From: Terriglobia bacterium
GTDB lineage: Bacteria > Acidobacteriota > Terriglobia > UBA7540
Length of the DNA: 64,000 nucleotides
Direction: 5' to 3'
Assembly (NCBI GenBank): GCA_030041095.1
Contig: JASHON010000014.1
Location: 1-64,000 of the forward strand
This document shows, piece by piece, positions 43,933 through 52,874 of this stretch (positions within the stretch are counted from its first letter, which is position 1; the number at the start of each line of letters is the position of its first letter). The notes below the pieces were generated by a model, which was given only the letters and a program-made list of their open reading frames with translations, did not search any database and was not told the DNA's origin. A program made the position numbers and the translations under genes.

Positions 43933-45425
43933 GTAAGTCACCGACCCTTTCCGCACGTTTATCGGAAGGTCTGGAGGCTACGCTTCGAGATGATAATCCC
44001 TGGTGGCGTGGGGAGAGGATTGCCAACCTGCCGCCCCTGCGCCGTTGGGCGTTCCGCCCAGTAGCGAATGGGCTGAAGCAAGGGCTGGCTCCGGTGACCG
44101 TGCTCCGCGGTCCCAGGCAGGTGGGCAAGACGACCCTCTTGAATCAGATTATTCAGGCGCTGCTCGATGAGGGAGTTGACCCGAAGCGCATTTTCCGGGC
44201 GCAATTCGACGAGCTTCCGCGCCTCAAAGAACTTGAAGAGCCTATTTTGGAGCTCTCACGGTGGTTTGCTAAATCAATTCTGGGAACGCCGCTCAACCAG
44301 GCGGCAGCGGAGGGCAAGCAGGCGTTCATCTTTTTGGACGAGGTTCAAAATCTCGCCGACTGGGCTCCTCAGCTCAAACATCTGGTGGACATCAATCCGG
44401 TCCGCGTATTGGTTACGGGCAGTTCGGCGCTGCGCATCGAGGCGGGCCGGGATAGCCTGGCAGGCCGGATCATGACGATTGAGATGGGTCCGCTGTTGCT
44501 GCGCGAGATCGCCCAATTCCGAACGGGCGACACGCTCGACCCGCCCCTTCCGCCAAACGGCCTTGCTCCTTTGAAGGACAAAGGGTTCTGGCAGGAACTC
44601 AGGGCTTATGGAGAGCTCCATCAGAAGGTTCGTTACCAGGCGTTCCACGCATTCTCGGAGCGTGGCGCGTACCCTGTGGCGCAAGCTCGTACGGACGAGC
44701 CATGGGAGCGTGTGGCAGACTTTCTGAACGAGACGGTGGTCCGGCGCGCCATTCAACACGATCTCCGGCTGGGCAGCAAAGGGCAGAAGAGAGATGAACA
44801 CCTGCTGGAAGAGGTCTTTCGCCTTGCCTGCCGCTATGCCGGGCAGGCGCCCTCGCCTGCGTTGTACTTGGAAGAGATCAAGCGGGCTATGCACGCGAAT
44901 ATCGGGCCGCAGCGTGTGACAGCATACTTGAGGTTTCTGGATGGGACGCTTCTGGTCCGTTTGATCGAACCCATGGAACTGCGGCTGAAGCGGCGGCGGG
45001 GCGCTCCGCGGATTTGCCTGTGCGACCATGCGTTGCGCGCCGCGTGGCTGCAGGAAGTGGTGCCGCTAACGCCGGACGGATTGTCCCAGTCGTCTCACTT
45101 GGCCGATCTTGCCGGACACCTGGCGGAGAGCGTGGCCGGATACTTCATGGGATCGCTGGTTAATCTTGACGTCGCGCACTTCCCCGAACGCGCATCGGAG
45201 CCTGAAGTGGACTTTGTAATGACCATTGGCGAACAACGAGTTCCGGTAGAAGTGAAATACCGGCGACGCATCAGTCATCAGGACACACAGGGACTGCGGG
45301 CCTTCATGGATAAGCCTCACTATAATGCTCCATTCAGCCTGTTGCTGACGTTGGTCGATGGGTCAGGTTCTGACGATCCGCGCATTATCTCAATGCCTCT
45401 TTCAACATTTCTGCTCCTGCGATAG
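43929..45425 (+). CDS. AAA/DUF4143 ATPase with PD-(D/E)XK C-terminal motif, embedded between mod and res
   Basis: A 498-residue protein. Walker A is GPRQVGKTT (K67), Walker B is FIFLDEVQ, and GSSALRIEAGRDSLAGRIMT is the sensor segment seen in this ATPase group. Residues about 225-360 resemble the linker part and 370-498 the DUF4143 domain, which ends in D428-F...V-E441-V-K443 (PEVDFVMTIGEQRVPVEVKY), a PD-(D/E)XK nuclease-like arrangement. Proteins of this type are widespread and mostly of unknown role. GTG start overlaps the mod stop (GTGA), with GGAG 6 nt upstream. The res start follows 7 bp after its stop, so it is a true member of the operon and not a chance neighbour. Confidence 0.88.
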   Translation: MSKSPTLSARLSEGLEATLRDDNPWWRGERIANLPPLRRWAFRPVANGLKQGLAPVTVLRGPRQVGKTTLLNQIIQALLDEGVDPKRIFRAQFDELPRLKELEEPILELSRWFAKSILGTPLNQAAAEGKQAFIFLDEVQNLADWAPQLKHLVDINPVRVLVTGSSALRIEAGRDSLAGRIMTIEMGPLLLREIAQFRTGDTLDPPLPPNGLAPLKDKGFWQELRAYGELHQKVRYQAFHAFSERGAYPVAQARTDEPWERVADFLNETVVRRAIQHDLRLGSKGQKRDEHLLEEVFRLACRYAGQAPSPALYLEEIKRAMHANIGPQRVTAYLRFLDGTLLVRLIEPMELRLKRRRGAPRICLCDHALRAAWLQEVVPLTPDGLSQSSHLADLAGHLAESVAGYFMGSLVNLDVAHFPERASEPEVDFVMTIGEQRVPVEVKYRRRISHQDTQGLRAFMDKPHYNAPFSLLLTLVDGSGSDDPRIISMPLSTFLLLR

Positions 45426-45432
45426 AGAAACG

Positions 45433-48400
45433 ATGGCAAGCTTCGAAGTATCAGAACCGATCCTGAATTCGCCGTTCGAGAAGCCGGGCCGCTACTGGTA
45501 CATCCAGGAAGGCGAGCAGCCGGAGCTGCGCGCTGGCCGGCGCCCGCCCGTAGTCTTCCCGCCCCGCGATCAGAAAGAAGAGTGGACCGAGAGCACGTTG
45601 CTCCGCCGCTCCAAAGAGTATCCGGCTGGATTCGAGATGGCGCTCGTGAATCTCATTCGCGAGCGCCTGGAGCCGTGGCGCGAGCAGGGCTTTCCCGGCG
45701 TGACGCGCACGACGCTTGAACTGTTGCGCTATTGGACGCGCGAGGGCCGCGAAAAGCGGCTCTTTTACGCGCAGCTTGAGGCCGCGCAGACGGTGATTTT
45801 CCTCACAGAATCGAGGGCGGATTTCCTGCAAGGCATCACAATTCCGCGTGATGAGCCGAGCGACGACAGGAAAGCCGAGGGCTACGGCGGTTTTCTGCGC
45901 TACGCCTGCAAGATGGCAACAGGCTCGGGGAAAACCACGGTGATGGGGATGCTCGCCGCCTGGAGCATTCTCAACAAAGTGAACGACCGCAGCGATGCGC
46001 GGTTTTCCGACGTGGCGCTCGTGGTCTGCCCAAACGTAACCATCCGCGACCGACTCGCTGAGCTCGATCCCGAACGCAACGAGGCCAGCATCTATCGCAC
46101 GCGCGATCTCGTTCCGCCGCATCTGATGCCCGCGCTCCGGCAAGGAAAAGTTCTGGCTACCAATTGGCACGTATTCGAACCGCAAGGAGTGCAGGCTGGG
46201 GGCGTGAGCGCCAAGGTGAATAAGGCCGGTATTCCGGTGCGGACGCGGGAAACGATCAACATTGGCGCGAGGACCATGACGGCCCGCGGCGCCCGGTACC
46301 TTACGCTTGAAGACTACCAAAAGCAGATTGCGGCGGGTTTGCTAACCGTGATTGAAGAGCAGCGCGACCGCGATGGTAGTCTGAAGCGCGTCAGGATTGA
46401 ATCCACACGATACGAGGAGAGCGACACGTCAGTTGTGAATCGCGTGCTCGGGCGGGAAATCGGCGGCAAGCAGAATATTCTCGTGCTCAACGACGAGGCT
46501 CACCACGCTTATCGCATTAAGCGTGAAGAGCCGGAGGGAGGCGAGGAAGAAGAGTTCGGCGAAGAGGAGGAAGCCGAGGAATTCTTCCAGGAAGCAACAG
46601 TCTGGATTGAAGGGCTGGACCGCATTCACAAGTTGCGCGGCATCAACCTTTGCGTCGATCTTTCCGCGACACCCTATTTTCTGGGGCGAGTGGGGCAGGA
46701 AACCAACAAGCCCTTTCCTTGGGTGGTGAGCGATTTCGGCCTGGTGGACGCCATCGAGTCCGGGCTGGTGAAGATTCCGCAGATGCCGGTGCGCGACGCC
46801 ACCGGCGCCCAAATTCCGAGCTATTTCAACATCTGGAATTGGATTCTGCCTCAACTCACGCCGGCGGAGCGAGGCGGAACGAAAGGGAGTCCGAAACCTG
46901 AGGCAATCCTGAAGTGGGCTCATCATCCTGTCGCGATTCTGGGCGGCCTCTGGGAGCAGCAACTCGGGGACTGGCAGAAGGAGGGTGACGAGCCACGGCC
47001 GCCCGTGTTCATCGTGGTTTGCAAGAACACCCGAATTGCCAAGGTGATCTACGAATGGCTGGTGGAAGATAAGGGACCCGTCGGTATCCCACCCGCCAAT
47101 ATCGCGGGCTTCCGCAATCGCGATGGGCAACAGAACACAATTCGCGTGGACTCGAAAGTTGTCCACGAAACGGATACGGGCGAGGCGAAGAGCGATGAAG
47201 TTCGGTGGATGCGCTTTGTCCTGGATACGGTCGGCAAAACGGATTGGACACGAGATCAGCAGAGTCGGCCAGTCTACCCGGAAGGCTTCGAGGAGCTCGC
47301 GAAGAAGCTTGAGCGGCCGCTTTCCCCGCCAGGCCGCGATGTGCGCTGTATCGTGAGCGTCGGCATGCTCACGGAGGGGTGGGATTGCACCACCGTCACG
47401 CACATCATTGGGATTCGTCCCTTCATGTCGCAACTGCTCTGCGAGCAGGTGGTGGGGCGCGGCTTGCGGCGCGCGAGTTACGAGCTTGGGCCGGACGGCA
47501 AGTTCACTGAAGAGGTTTCCCAGGTCTTCGGCGTGCCCTTCGAAGTGATTCCATTCAAGGCGAATCCGCAAGGAGCGGCAAAGCGGCGGGAAAAACGGTA
47601 TCACGTCCACGCTGTGCCGGAGAAGGCGCAGTTTGAGATTCGCTATCCGCGCGTCGAGGGCTACACGCAGGCGGTCCGTAATCGGGTGACGGTGGATTGG
47701 TCACGTCTCCCACCGCTGGTGCTGTTGCCGGACCGCATTCCGCCCGAAGTGGAAATGAAGGGGCTGAGCGTCAACAACGCTGGACGGCAATCTTTGAGCG
47801 GACCCGGGGGGATCAGCCACGCGGATTTAGCCGAGTTTCGCGCCCGCCACCGTCTGCAGGAAGTGATATTTGATCTCGCGCGCGGGCTGACCAAGCATTA
47901 CGTCGCCCAGCCGAAATGCGAGGCGCCAGCGCAGGCGCTGTTTCCCCAGATCGTCGCCATTGTGCGCCACTACATGACCGAGAAGGTGAAGGTCGTAGAG
48001 CCTGCGAACATCAAGGACCTCTTTTTGGCTCCCTATTACGGCTGGCTGGTGGAGATTCTAACGGAACACATTCATCCCGACGCGTCACAAGGAGAGACGC
48101 CCGAAGTACCCCGTTACGAGGCCAGCCGGGGACCAGGATCGACGGCGGAGGTGGATTTCTGGACTAGCCGCGAGCCGCGTGAGGTCATTCACAGCCACAT
48201 CAATTATGTCGTGCCGGACACGATGAAATGGGAGCAATCCGCTGCTTACCTCATTGACACGCATCCCGCAGTCGACGCATTCGTGAAGAATACCGGCTTG
48301 GGCTTCGCGATTCCCTACCTCCATAACGGCCAGATGCACGATTACGTGCCCGACTTCATCATCCGCCTGAAAACGGATCCGGCCATTCACCTGATCCTTG

Positions 48401-48576
48401 AAACCAAAGGCTTTGATCCCCTGGAAGAGGTAAAGCGCGCAGCGGCTGGACGGTGGGTAGCGGCCGTCAATGCAGACGGCAGTTGCGGAACCCGGCGCTA
48501 CGCACTGGCGAAAAAGCCAACCGAGGCGCCCCAGATCATCTCGCACGTGGCTCATTCCACAGGTGTTGACGGGTGA
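45433..48576 (+). CDS. Type III-like restriction subunit (Res), SF2 helicase with PD-(D/E)XK nuclease
   Basis: A 1047-residue protein. Walker A MATGSGK167TTVM, D354-E-A-H box (LNDEAHHAYR), and motif VI QVVGRGLRRASYE define a superfamily-2 DNA translocase. The C-terminal nuclease motif is P-D974-F-I-I...L-E990-T-K992 (YVPDFIIRLKTD, LILETKG), as in Type III Res subunits. Between the Walker motifs is an acidic insertion (EEPEGGEEEEFGEEEEAEEF). It should cut unmodified foreign DNA in complex with Mod. The ATG at 45433 follows GAGAAACG, a weak site, but the close spacing to the upstream stop favours coupling. The first 35 codons are duplicated as a relic at 38708. Confidence 0.92.
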   Translation: MASFEVSEPILNSPFEKPGRYWYIQEGEQPELRAGRRPPVVFPPRDQKEEWTESTLLRRSKEYPAGFEMALVNLIRERLEPWREQGFPGVTRTTLELLRYWTREGREKRLFYAQLEAAQTVIFLTESRADFLQGITIPRDEPSDDRKAEGYGGFLRYACKMATGSGKTTVMGMLAAWSILNKVNDRSDARFSDVALVVCPNVTIRDRLAELDPERNEASIYRTRDLVPPHLMPALRQGKVLATNWHVFEPQGVQAGGVSAKVNKAGIPVRTRETINIGARTMTARGARYLTLEDYQKQIAAGLLTVIEEQRDRDGSLKRVRIESTRYEESDTSVVNRVLGREIGGKQNILVLNDEAHHAYRIKREEPEGGEEEEFGEEEEAEEFFQEATVWIEGLDRIHKLRGINLCVDLSATPYFLGRVGQETNKPFPWVVSDFGLVDAIESGLVKIPQMPVRDATGAQIPSYFNIWNWILPQLTPAERGGTKGSPKPEAILKWAHHPVAILGGLWEQQLGDWQKEGDEPRPPVFIVVCKNTRIAKVIYEWLVEDKGPVGIPPANIAGFRNRDGQQNTIRVDSKVVHETDTGEAKSDEVRWMRFVLDTVGKTDWTRDQQSRPVYPEGFEELAKKLERPLSPPGRDVRCIVSVGMLTEGWDCTTVTHIIGIRPFMSQLLCEQVVGRGLRRASYELGPDGKFTEEVSQVFGVPFEVIPFKANPQGAAKRREKRYHVHAVPEKAQFEIRYPRVEGYTQAVRNRVTVDWSRLPPLVLLPDRIPPEVEMKGLSVNNAGRQSLSGPGGISHADLAEFRARHRLQEVIFDLARGLTKHYVAQPKCEAPAQALFPQIVAIVRHYMTEKVKVVEPANIKDLFLAPYYGWLVEILTEHIHPDASQGETPEVPRYEASRGPGSTAEVDFWTSREPREVIHSHINYVVPDTMKWEQSAAYLIDTHPAVDAFVKNTGLGFAIPYLHNGQMHDYVPDFIIRLKTDPAIHLILETKGFDPLEEVKRAAAGRWVAAVNADGSCGTRRYALAKKPTEAPQIISHVAHSTGVDG

Positions 48577-48582
48577 CAGACC

Positions 48583-48735
48583 CTAACGCCCTCTTCGTAG
48601 GAGTTCGCTGAGCGACTCAGCCCTCTTCCCTAACAGCGTGTCGGGTCGCATATCCAACCGGCAGCCTTCGGCGAAGTCCTCCCATTCGTTGAAAGCGTTT
48701 TCCAGCATCCTGCCAAAACGAGATAGCGGTGTCAT
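48583..48735 (-). CDS. possible small protein or gene fragment, 50 residues
   Basis: The reverse strand is open from ATG 48735 to TAG 48583: MTPLSRFGRMLENAFNEWED, then FAEGCRLDMRPDTLLGKRAE, then SLSELLRRGR. Composition (acidic helix, Trp, Leu-rich end) looks more protein-like than a random shadow, and no gene lies on the other strand. AGGAAAG lies 12 nt upstream, rather far. It may be a small protein or a leftover of a longer gene. The family is not recognised. Confidence 0.3.
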   Translation of the reverse strand: MTPLSRFGRMLENAFNEWEDFAEGCRLDMRPDTLLGKRAESLSELLRRGR

Positions 48736-48803
48736 GGCGTCATGGTGCTTTCCTGGGGCGCGAAGTCATGCTATGCTTGGCGCAATCGGGTAGTGATTCG
48801 GAG

Positions 48804-48886
48804 GTTGCTGAAAGACGCTTTCGAACCGTGTCCTTCTGATTCGCCAACTGGCGAATCTCAATGACGGGCTGGCTTTTTCAGCAGCG
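48804..48886. repeat. inverted-repeat block between res and zinc-ribbon gene
   Basis: Outer arms TTGCTGAAA (48805-48813) and TTTTTCAGCAG (48874-48884) face each other. Between them lies a perfect stem-loop, GATTCGCC-AACT-GGCGAATC (48838-48857). It is too long and lacks a terminal T-run, so it is more like a small dispersed palindromic element than a terminator. Confidence 0.5.
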
Positions 48887-48953
48887 GGTTGGATGTGTTG
48901 GTGGAGTTCTTTCCTGGCAGGATTACGATATTTGACAACGGGAGGCACGTGTC

Positions 48954-49418
48954 ATGGCAAACTGTACGCGTTGCGGGGCAAGTATTAGTGATGGTATAGC
49001 GTTCTGCGGATCATGCGGCGCCCCCGTGGGCGGCGGGGCCACGTCCTGGAGTCAGCCCGGAAGTACGGCGCTGGAATCGAACGTAGCCGGATTGCTGGCC
49101 TACGTTCTTGGGTTTATCACTGGAATCATTTTTCTGGTGATCGAGCCCTATAAGAACGACTCCTTCGTGCGCTTTCACGCTTTGCAGTCGATCTTCTTTA
49201 ACGTCGCGGTATGCGTGTTCTGGATCGCGTGGTGGATTGTGACCGCCGTGCTGAGCCTTGCGACGCTGGGCACACTCGCGGTTCTCCTTGGAGGACTCAG
49301 TGTACTGATCATGCTGGCCATCTTCGCATTCTGGGTTTTCCTGATGGTTAAGGCATATCAGCGGCAACGGTACATGATCCCATTCATCGGCGCGCTCGCT
49401 GCATCGCATGCCGGATGA
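48954..49418 (+). CDS. zinc-ribbon membrane protein, DUF4870-like
   Basis: A 154-residue protein with an N-terminal zinc ribbon (C4-x2-C7 in MANCTRCGAS and C18-x2-C21 in AFCGSCGAP). A short Gly/Ser linker is followed by three to four transmembrane segments (VAGLLAYVLGFITGIIFLVI, ALQSIFFNVAVCVFWIAWWI, LATLGTLAVLLGGLSVLIML). The YKNDSFVRFHALQSIFFN loop is typical of DUF4870/TM2-like proteins. Function is unknown; such proteins are common in Acidobacteriota. GGGAGGCAC sits 7 nt before the ATG. It is transcribed alone, after the inverted-repeat block. Confidence 0.85.
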   Translation: MANCTRCGASISDGIAFCGSCGAPVGGGATSWSQPGSTALESNVAGLLAYVLGFITGIIFLVIEPYKNDSFVRFHALQSIFFNVAVCVFWIAWWIVTAVLSLATLGTLAVLLGGLSVLIMLAIFAFWVFLMVKAYQRQRYMIPFIGALAASHAG

Positions 49419-49433
49419 GGCTTGGCGATGCCT

Positions 49434-49469
49434 TGAATCCGGGCACGGCCGCTGCCGAGCCCGGATTCA
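49434..49469 (+). terminator. hairpin after the zinc-ribbon gene
   Basis: TGAATCCGGGC and GCCCGGATTCA are perfect complements of 11 bp around a 14-nt loop, 16 bp after the stop codon. There is no following T-run, so it may slow or protect rather than terminate intrinsically. It lies between converging genes. Confidence 0.5.
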
Positions 49470-49613
49470 GTAACCCCGGCCCCCTCACTCAGCGAAGCCA
49501 GGCAGCGCAAACCGGAGGCGCAACGCGCACCTGCCAAGGCCTCCGGTGAGGTCTCTCCGCTAACAGAACCGCCAGCGCTAACCGTCAATCCCCAACCCCT
49601 AATCCCCCCGTCC

Positions 49614-51152
49614 TTAAAGTCCCCGTTCCGCCATATCGAAGGCGCGGAGCACCGCCTTGGCTTTGTTCATGGATTCGTCGTATTCGAGCGCCGGAACAGA
49701 ATCTGCCACGATCCCAGCGCCTGCCTGGAGGTAGCCTTTGCCATTCTTGAGCAGCGCTGTGCGAATGACGATGCAGGCATTGAGATTTCCTGAAAAATCA
49801 AGGTAAAGGACTGCCCCGCCATAGACGCCGCGGCGCGTGGGCTCGAGCTCGTCAATGATTTCCATCGCCCGGACCTTGGGAGCGCCCGTGAGCGTTCCAG
49901 CCGGAAAGCAGGCGGCGAGCGCGTCGTAACTTGCCACGTCAGGCCGCATCGTGCCCTGGATGGAAGAGACCAAATGCATCACGTGTGAATAACGCTCGAC
50001 AAACATCAACTCGCGCGGCCTTACCGTTTGGTATTCGCATACCCTGCCAAGATCGTTCCGGCCAAGATCCACGAGCATGATGTGCTCGGCGCGCTCCTTC
50101 TCGTCAGTTCGCATTTCCTCTTCGAACCGCCGGTCTTCTTCTTCCGTCTTGCCACGAGGCCGCGTGCCGGCGATGGGGCGGTATTCGACGTTGCGGCCGG
50201 AAACCTTCACGAGCATCTCCGGAGATGAGCCAAGCACGGTTGCCTCGCCCATCTGCAGAAAGTACATGTAAGGCGAGGGATTGATAACCCGCAGCGCGCG
50301 ATAAACCTCAAAAGGTGGCACTCGAACGGGGATGGTGAGCCGCTGGGACAGCACCACCTGAAACACGTCGCCGGCACGGATGTATTCTTTGCCGCGCTCG
50401 ACCATGGCTTCATACTGCGCCCGCGTCATATTGGAGCGAAAACGGAGGGAACCGCGATGACCCGAGCGAGGCCGCAAATTCAAAGGACGGCGTAGCGCGC
50501 GTTCCAGCTTATCCAGCCGGGCGATCGCCTGCCCGTACTGCTGGCGCAAACTTCCCTGCCCCTCGTCTGTCAGCACATTTGCGATAAGGTACAGGCGGTG
50601 CTGAACGTGGTCGAACGCGGCGAGGTCGGAGAAATACATGAAAACGGCGTCATCGACATCAACGTCTGAATCAACGCGGGGCGGCAGCTTCTCGAGGATG
50701 CGAGCGGCTTCGTATCCGACGTAGCCGACGGCGCCGGCAGAAAACGGAGGCAAGCCCGGCTCAGAAACGGGCCGATACGCGCCCGCTACGGACTTGAGGT
50801 ACTCGAAAATATTGCCGGACTCGGTCGAGGAACGGCGGCCGCGCTGGATGAGAATCCGATTTCCACGGCAAGAGATGACCTGAAAGGGATCCCGGCCGAA
50901 GAAGGTGTATCGTCCAACGCGCTCGCCGCCTTCTACGCTTTCGAGCAGGAAACGATAGGCGCCATCCCGCATCGAAGGCGTCCTGTGGTTGGAGCGCGCG
51001 CTATCACCGCCATCTTCGGCGCTGCCGGCAATTCGCAAGAATGCTGAAACCGGGCTCAACAAATCCGCAAGTACGGGACGATAGACGGGAATCACGTTGC
51101 CGCGGCGCGCAAGCCGCCGAAACTCGGCAAAAGTAGGCAACGCATCATGCAT
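49614..51152 (-). CDS. trpE: anthranilate synthase component I
   Basis: A 512-residue chorismate-utilising enzyme of normal TrpE length. The N-terminal part has GRYTFFGRDPFQVI (family L-E-S-V-E...R-Y-S/T-F motif: LESVEGGERVGRYTF). The catalytic C-terminal part has AGDVFQVVLSQRL, YRPIAGTRPRGKTEEEDRRF, DLGRNDLGRVC, FPAGTLTGAPKVRAMEIIDE and GVYGGAVLYLDFSGNLNACI, which bind chorismate and Mg. It makes anthranilate from chorismate with ammonia delivered by TrpG, the first step of tryptophan synthesis. No trpG is visible in the window. It lies 149 bp after the aroDE-type gene in the same direction. Confidence 0.95.
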   Translation of the reverse strand: MHDALPTFAEFRRLARRGNVIPVYRPVLADLLSPVSAFLRIAGSAEDGGDSARSNHRTPSMRDGAYRFLLESVEGGERVGRYTFFGRDPFQVISCRGNRILIQRGRRSSTESGNIFEYLKSVAGAYRPVSEPGLPPFSAGAVGYVGYEAARILEKLPPRVDSDVDVDDAVFMYFSDLAAFDHVQHRLYLIANVLTDEGQGSLRQQYGQAIARLDKLERALRRPLNLRPRSGHRGSLRFRSNMTRAQYEAMVERGKEYIRAGDVFQVVLSQRLTIPVRVPPFEVYRALRVINPSPYMYFLQMGEATVLGSSPEMLVKVSGRNVEYRPIAGTRPRGKTEEEDRRFEEEMRTDEKERAEHIMLVDLGRNDLGRVCEYQTVRPRELMFVERYSHVMHLVSSIQGTMRPDVASYDALAACFPAGTLTGAPKVRAMEIIDELEPTRRGVYGGAVLYLDFSGNLNACIVIRTALLKNGKGYLQAGAGIVADSVPALEYDESMNKAKAVLRAFDMAERGL

Positions 51153-51301
51153 GGGCGATGGTCAAGTAAAGCTGGAGCTATGGTCGGCGCGGCGACATCG
51201 CTGCGTCGCTGGCGCCCGAACCGGTATTGCGAGACATTTCAGATCAGCATCATAACAGGACCCCGGACAGGTTTGCGAGCAAGCGACGCAGGGGCGCCCG
51301 G

Positions 51302-52819
51302 TCAGTCAAGATCCGTATCCGTGTGATCGAAGCCTTGCATGACGGCCTGCTCCATTAGCGCACGCGGGGCCGAGTGTCCGGTCCAGATTTCAAATTGCCT
51401 CGCGCCTTGCGCCACGAGCATTTCTAAGCCGGAGATTGTGGTGAGGCCGCGGCCACGCGCCTCCGCCAGAAAGCGCGTCTCCATCGGGAAATAGACCATG
51501 TCAAAAACCACGCGCACGCGCAGCCGCGCCAAGTCGATCGGCACGGCATCCGAATTAGGGGCCATGCCAATCGGCGTGGCATTGATCACGGCGTCCACAT
51601 CCAGCCCGCCGGCGCTGTCCCATGGAACCACCTGGGCCGAAATCGAGCTCGCCAACCGCCGTCCGGCAAGCTCGCGCCGAGCCGCAATGAAAACATTCAC
51701 GCCTTCCCCGCGCAGCGCGAACGCAGCGGAGCGCGCCGCGCCACCCGCTCCGAGCACCAGGACCCGGCTACCCGCCAGCCGCAGCCGCTTGGTGAGCACT
51801 TCTACGACGGCAGCCGCATCCGTATTCCAGCCCATCCATTTCCCGTGCTGCACGGCCACCGTGTTGCATGCGCCAATCTGCGCTGCAAGCGGCTCAATCC
51901 AATCAAGCTCACGAATGATAGAACGTTTGAACGGCATGGTTACGCTAAAGCCGGAGAAGCCCATCTGGCGCGCGAACCGAATAAAGTCTCCCAGGCGGTT
52001 CGTCTCGCACGGCAAGTAAACGGCGTTCACCCGCTTGGCGCTGAACGCGACGTTGTGCATGGAGGGTGAAAGCGAGACCGAGGCTCGTGAGCCCACAATG
52101 CCAAAAAGCTGGGTGCGGTGGTCGAGATGCTCCACGCGATAGACCAGGCGCATCGCCTGCGCCGGGAGCTGGCCGGAAGCCACGGCCAGGTGGCTTCCGG
52201 CCGCAGCGTAGGTGAATGGGCTGCCCCACTTCAGGCTCAGCAGACGGGACGGCAAGCCCGAGGGTCCAAGGCCGAAGGCGATCAAGCGGGGGCTGCTGTT
52301 TCGGTGTGATTTCAGGAGCTTTTCCACTTTGAGGTTGTCCACCAGGTGGCTGGCGTGCCCCGCGATCTTCACCACTTGGACCGGCAGCCGTGCCAGGCGG
52401 CGATGAACCTCACCCAGGCGCGGCATGGTGCGGTAATTGTGATGTGAAACCACAATGCGCGACGGTCGAAAGCGCTCGAGCAGAGATTTGCCTGCGCGAT
52501 ACACGCTCTCTTCCTCTACGTCAACCCAGTGGCATCCGGCGCGCACCGCTTCCTCCAACACTCGGGCCTGCTCCTCGACCGTTCCCTTGAAAAGACCTCC
52601 GGCTTCCAACCGCCGGCAGGTGGCGATGGATGAAGGGAACCGGAGCCGGGTGAGCATATCACGCAATTTCGTTTCCAGACCGCTGAAGCTTTGAAGATAA
52701 TCCAGCCGCCATTCGTAGCCTACTTGAGAGCTGCCGATTGAGCTCGCCTGCGACTCCATGTGAGACAGCGTCGATGCGGCAACCGTCACGTAGATTCGTG
52801 GTTGACTGTGCTTGGCCAA
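51302..52819 (-). CDS. aroDE: bifunctional 3-dehydroquinate dehydratase (type I) / shikimate dehydrogenase
   Basis: A 505-residue fusion. Residues 1-220 are a type I dehydroquinase: RIYVTVAAS, YEWRLDYLQSF (substrate Glu-Arg), VVSHHNYRTMP (catalytic His region) and VVKIAGHASHLVDNLKVEKL (Schiff-base Lys). Residues about 230-505 are shikimate dehydrogenase: GIVGSRASVSLSPSMHNVAF, FSVTMPFKRSIIREL (catalytic Lys), GACNTVAVQHGKWMGWNTD, nucleotide loop VLVLGAGGAARSAAFAL and NATPIGMAP. It carries out steps 3 and 4 of the shikimate pathway. Start is TTG 52819 with AGGGG 7 nt upstream; the open frame extends further but the extra part is a shadow of the divergent Nudix gene. With trpE next, it forms an aromatic amino-acid gene pair. 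Confidence 0.9.
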   Translation of the reverse strand: MAKHSQPRIYVTVAASTLSHMESQASSIGSSQVGYEWRLDYLQSFSGLETKLRDMLTRLRFPSSIATCRRLEAGGLFKGTVEEQARVLEEAVRAGCHWVDVEEESVYRAGKSLLERFRPSRIVVSHHNYRTMPRLGEVHRRLARLPVQVVKIAGHASHLVDNLKVEKLLKSHRNSSPRLIAFGLGPSGLPSRLLSLKWGSPFTYAAAGSHLAVASGQLPAQAMRLVYRVEHLDHRTQLFGIVGSRASVSLSPSMHNVAFSAKRVNAVYLPCETNRLGDFIRFARQMGFSGFSVTMPFKRSIIRELDWIEPLAAQIGACNTVAVQHGKWMGWNTDAAAVVEVLTKRLRLAGSRVLVLGAGGAARSAAFALRGEGVNVFIAARRELAGRRLASSISAQVVPWDSAGGLDVDAVINATPIGMAPNSDAVPIDLARLRVRVVFDMVYFPMETRFLAEARGRGLTTISGLEMLVAQGARQFEIWTGHSAPRALMEQAVMQGFDHTDTDLD

Positions 52820-52874
52820 TTGTTTTCCCCTGGTTCGATTGCGATGCTCCGCTAAGTCTGTCAATATAAATTCT

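Noticed and set aside
52812-52874. Longer N-terminus for the Nudix hydrolase
   Set aside because: It would overlap the start codon region of the divergent aroDE gene and adds no conserved residues.
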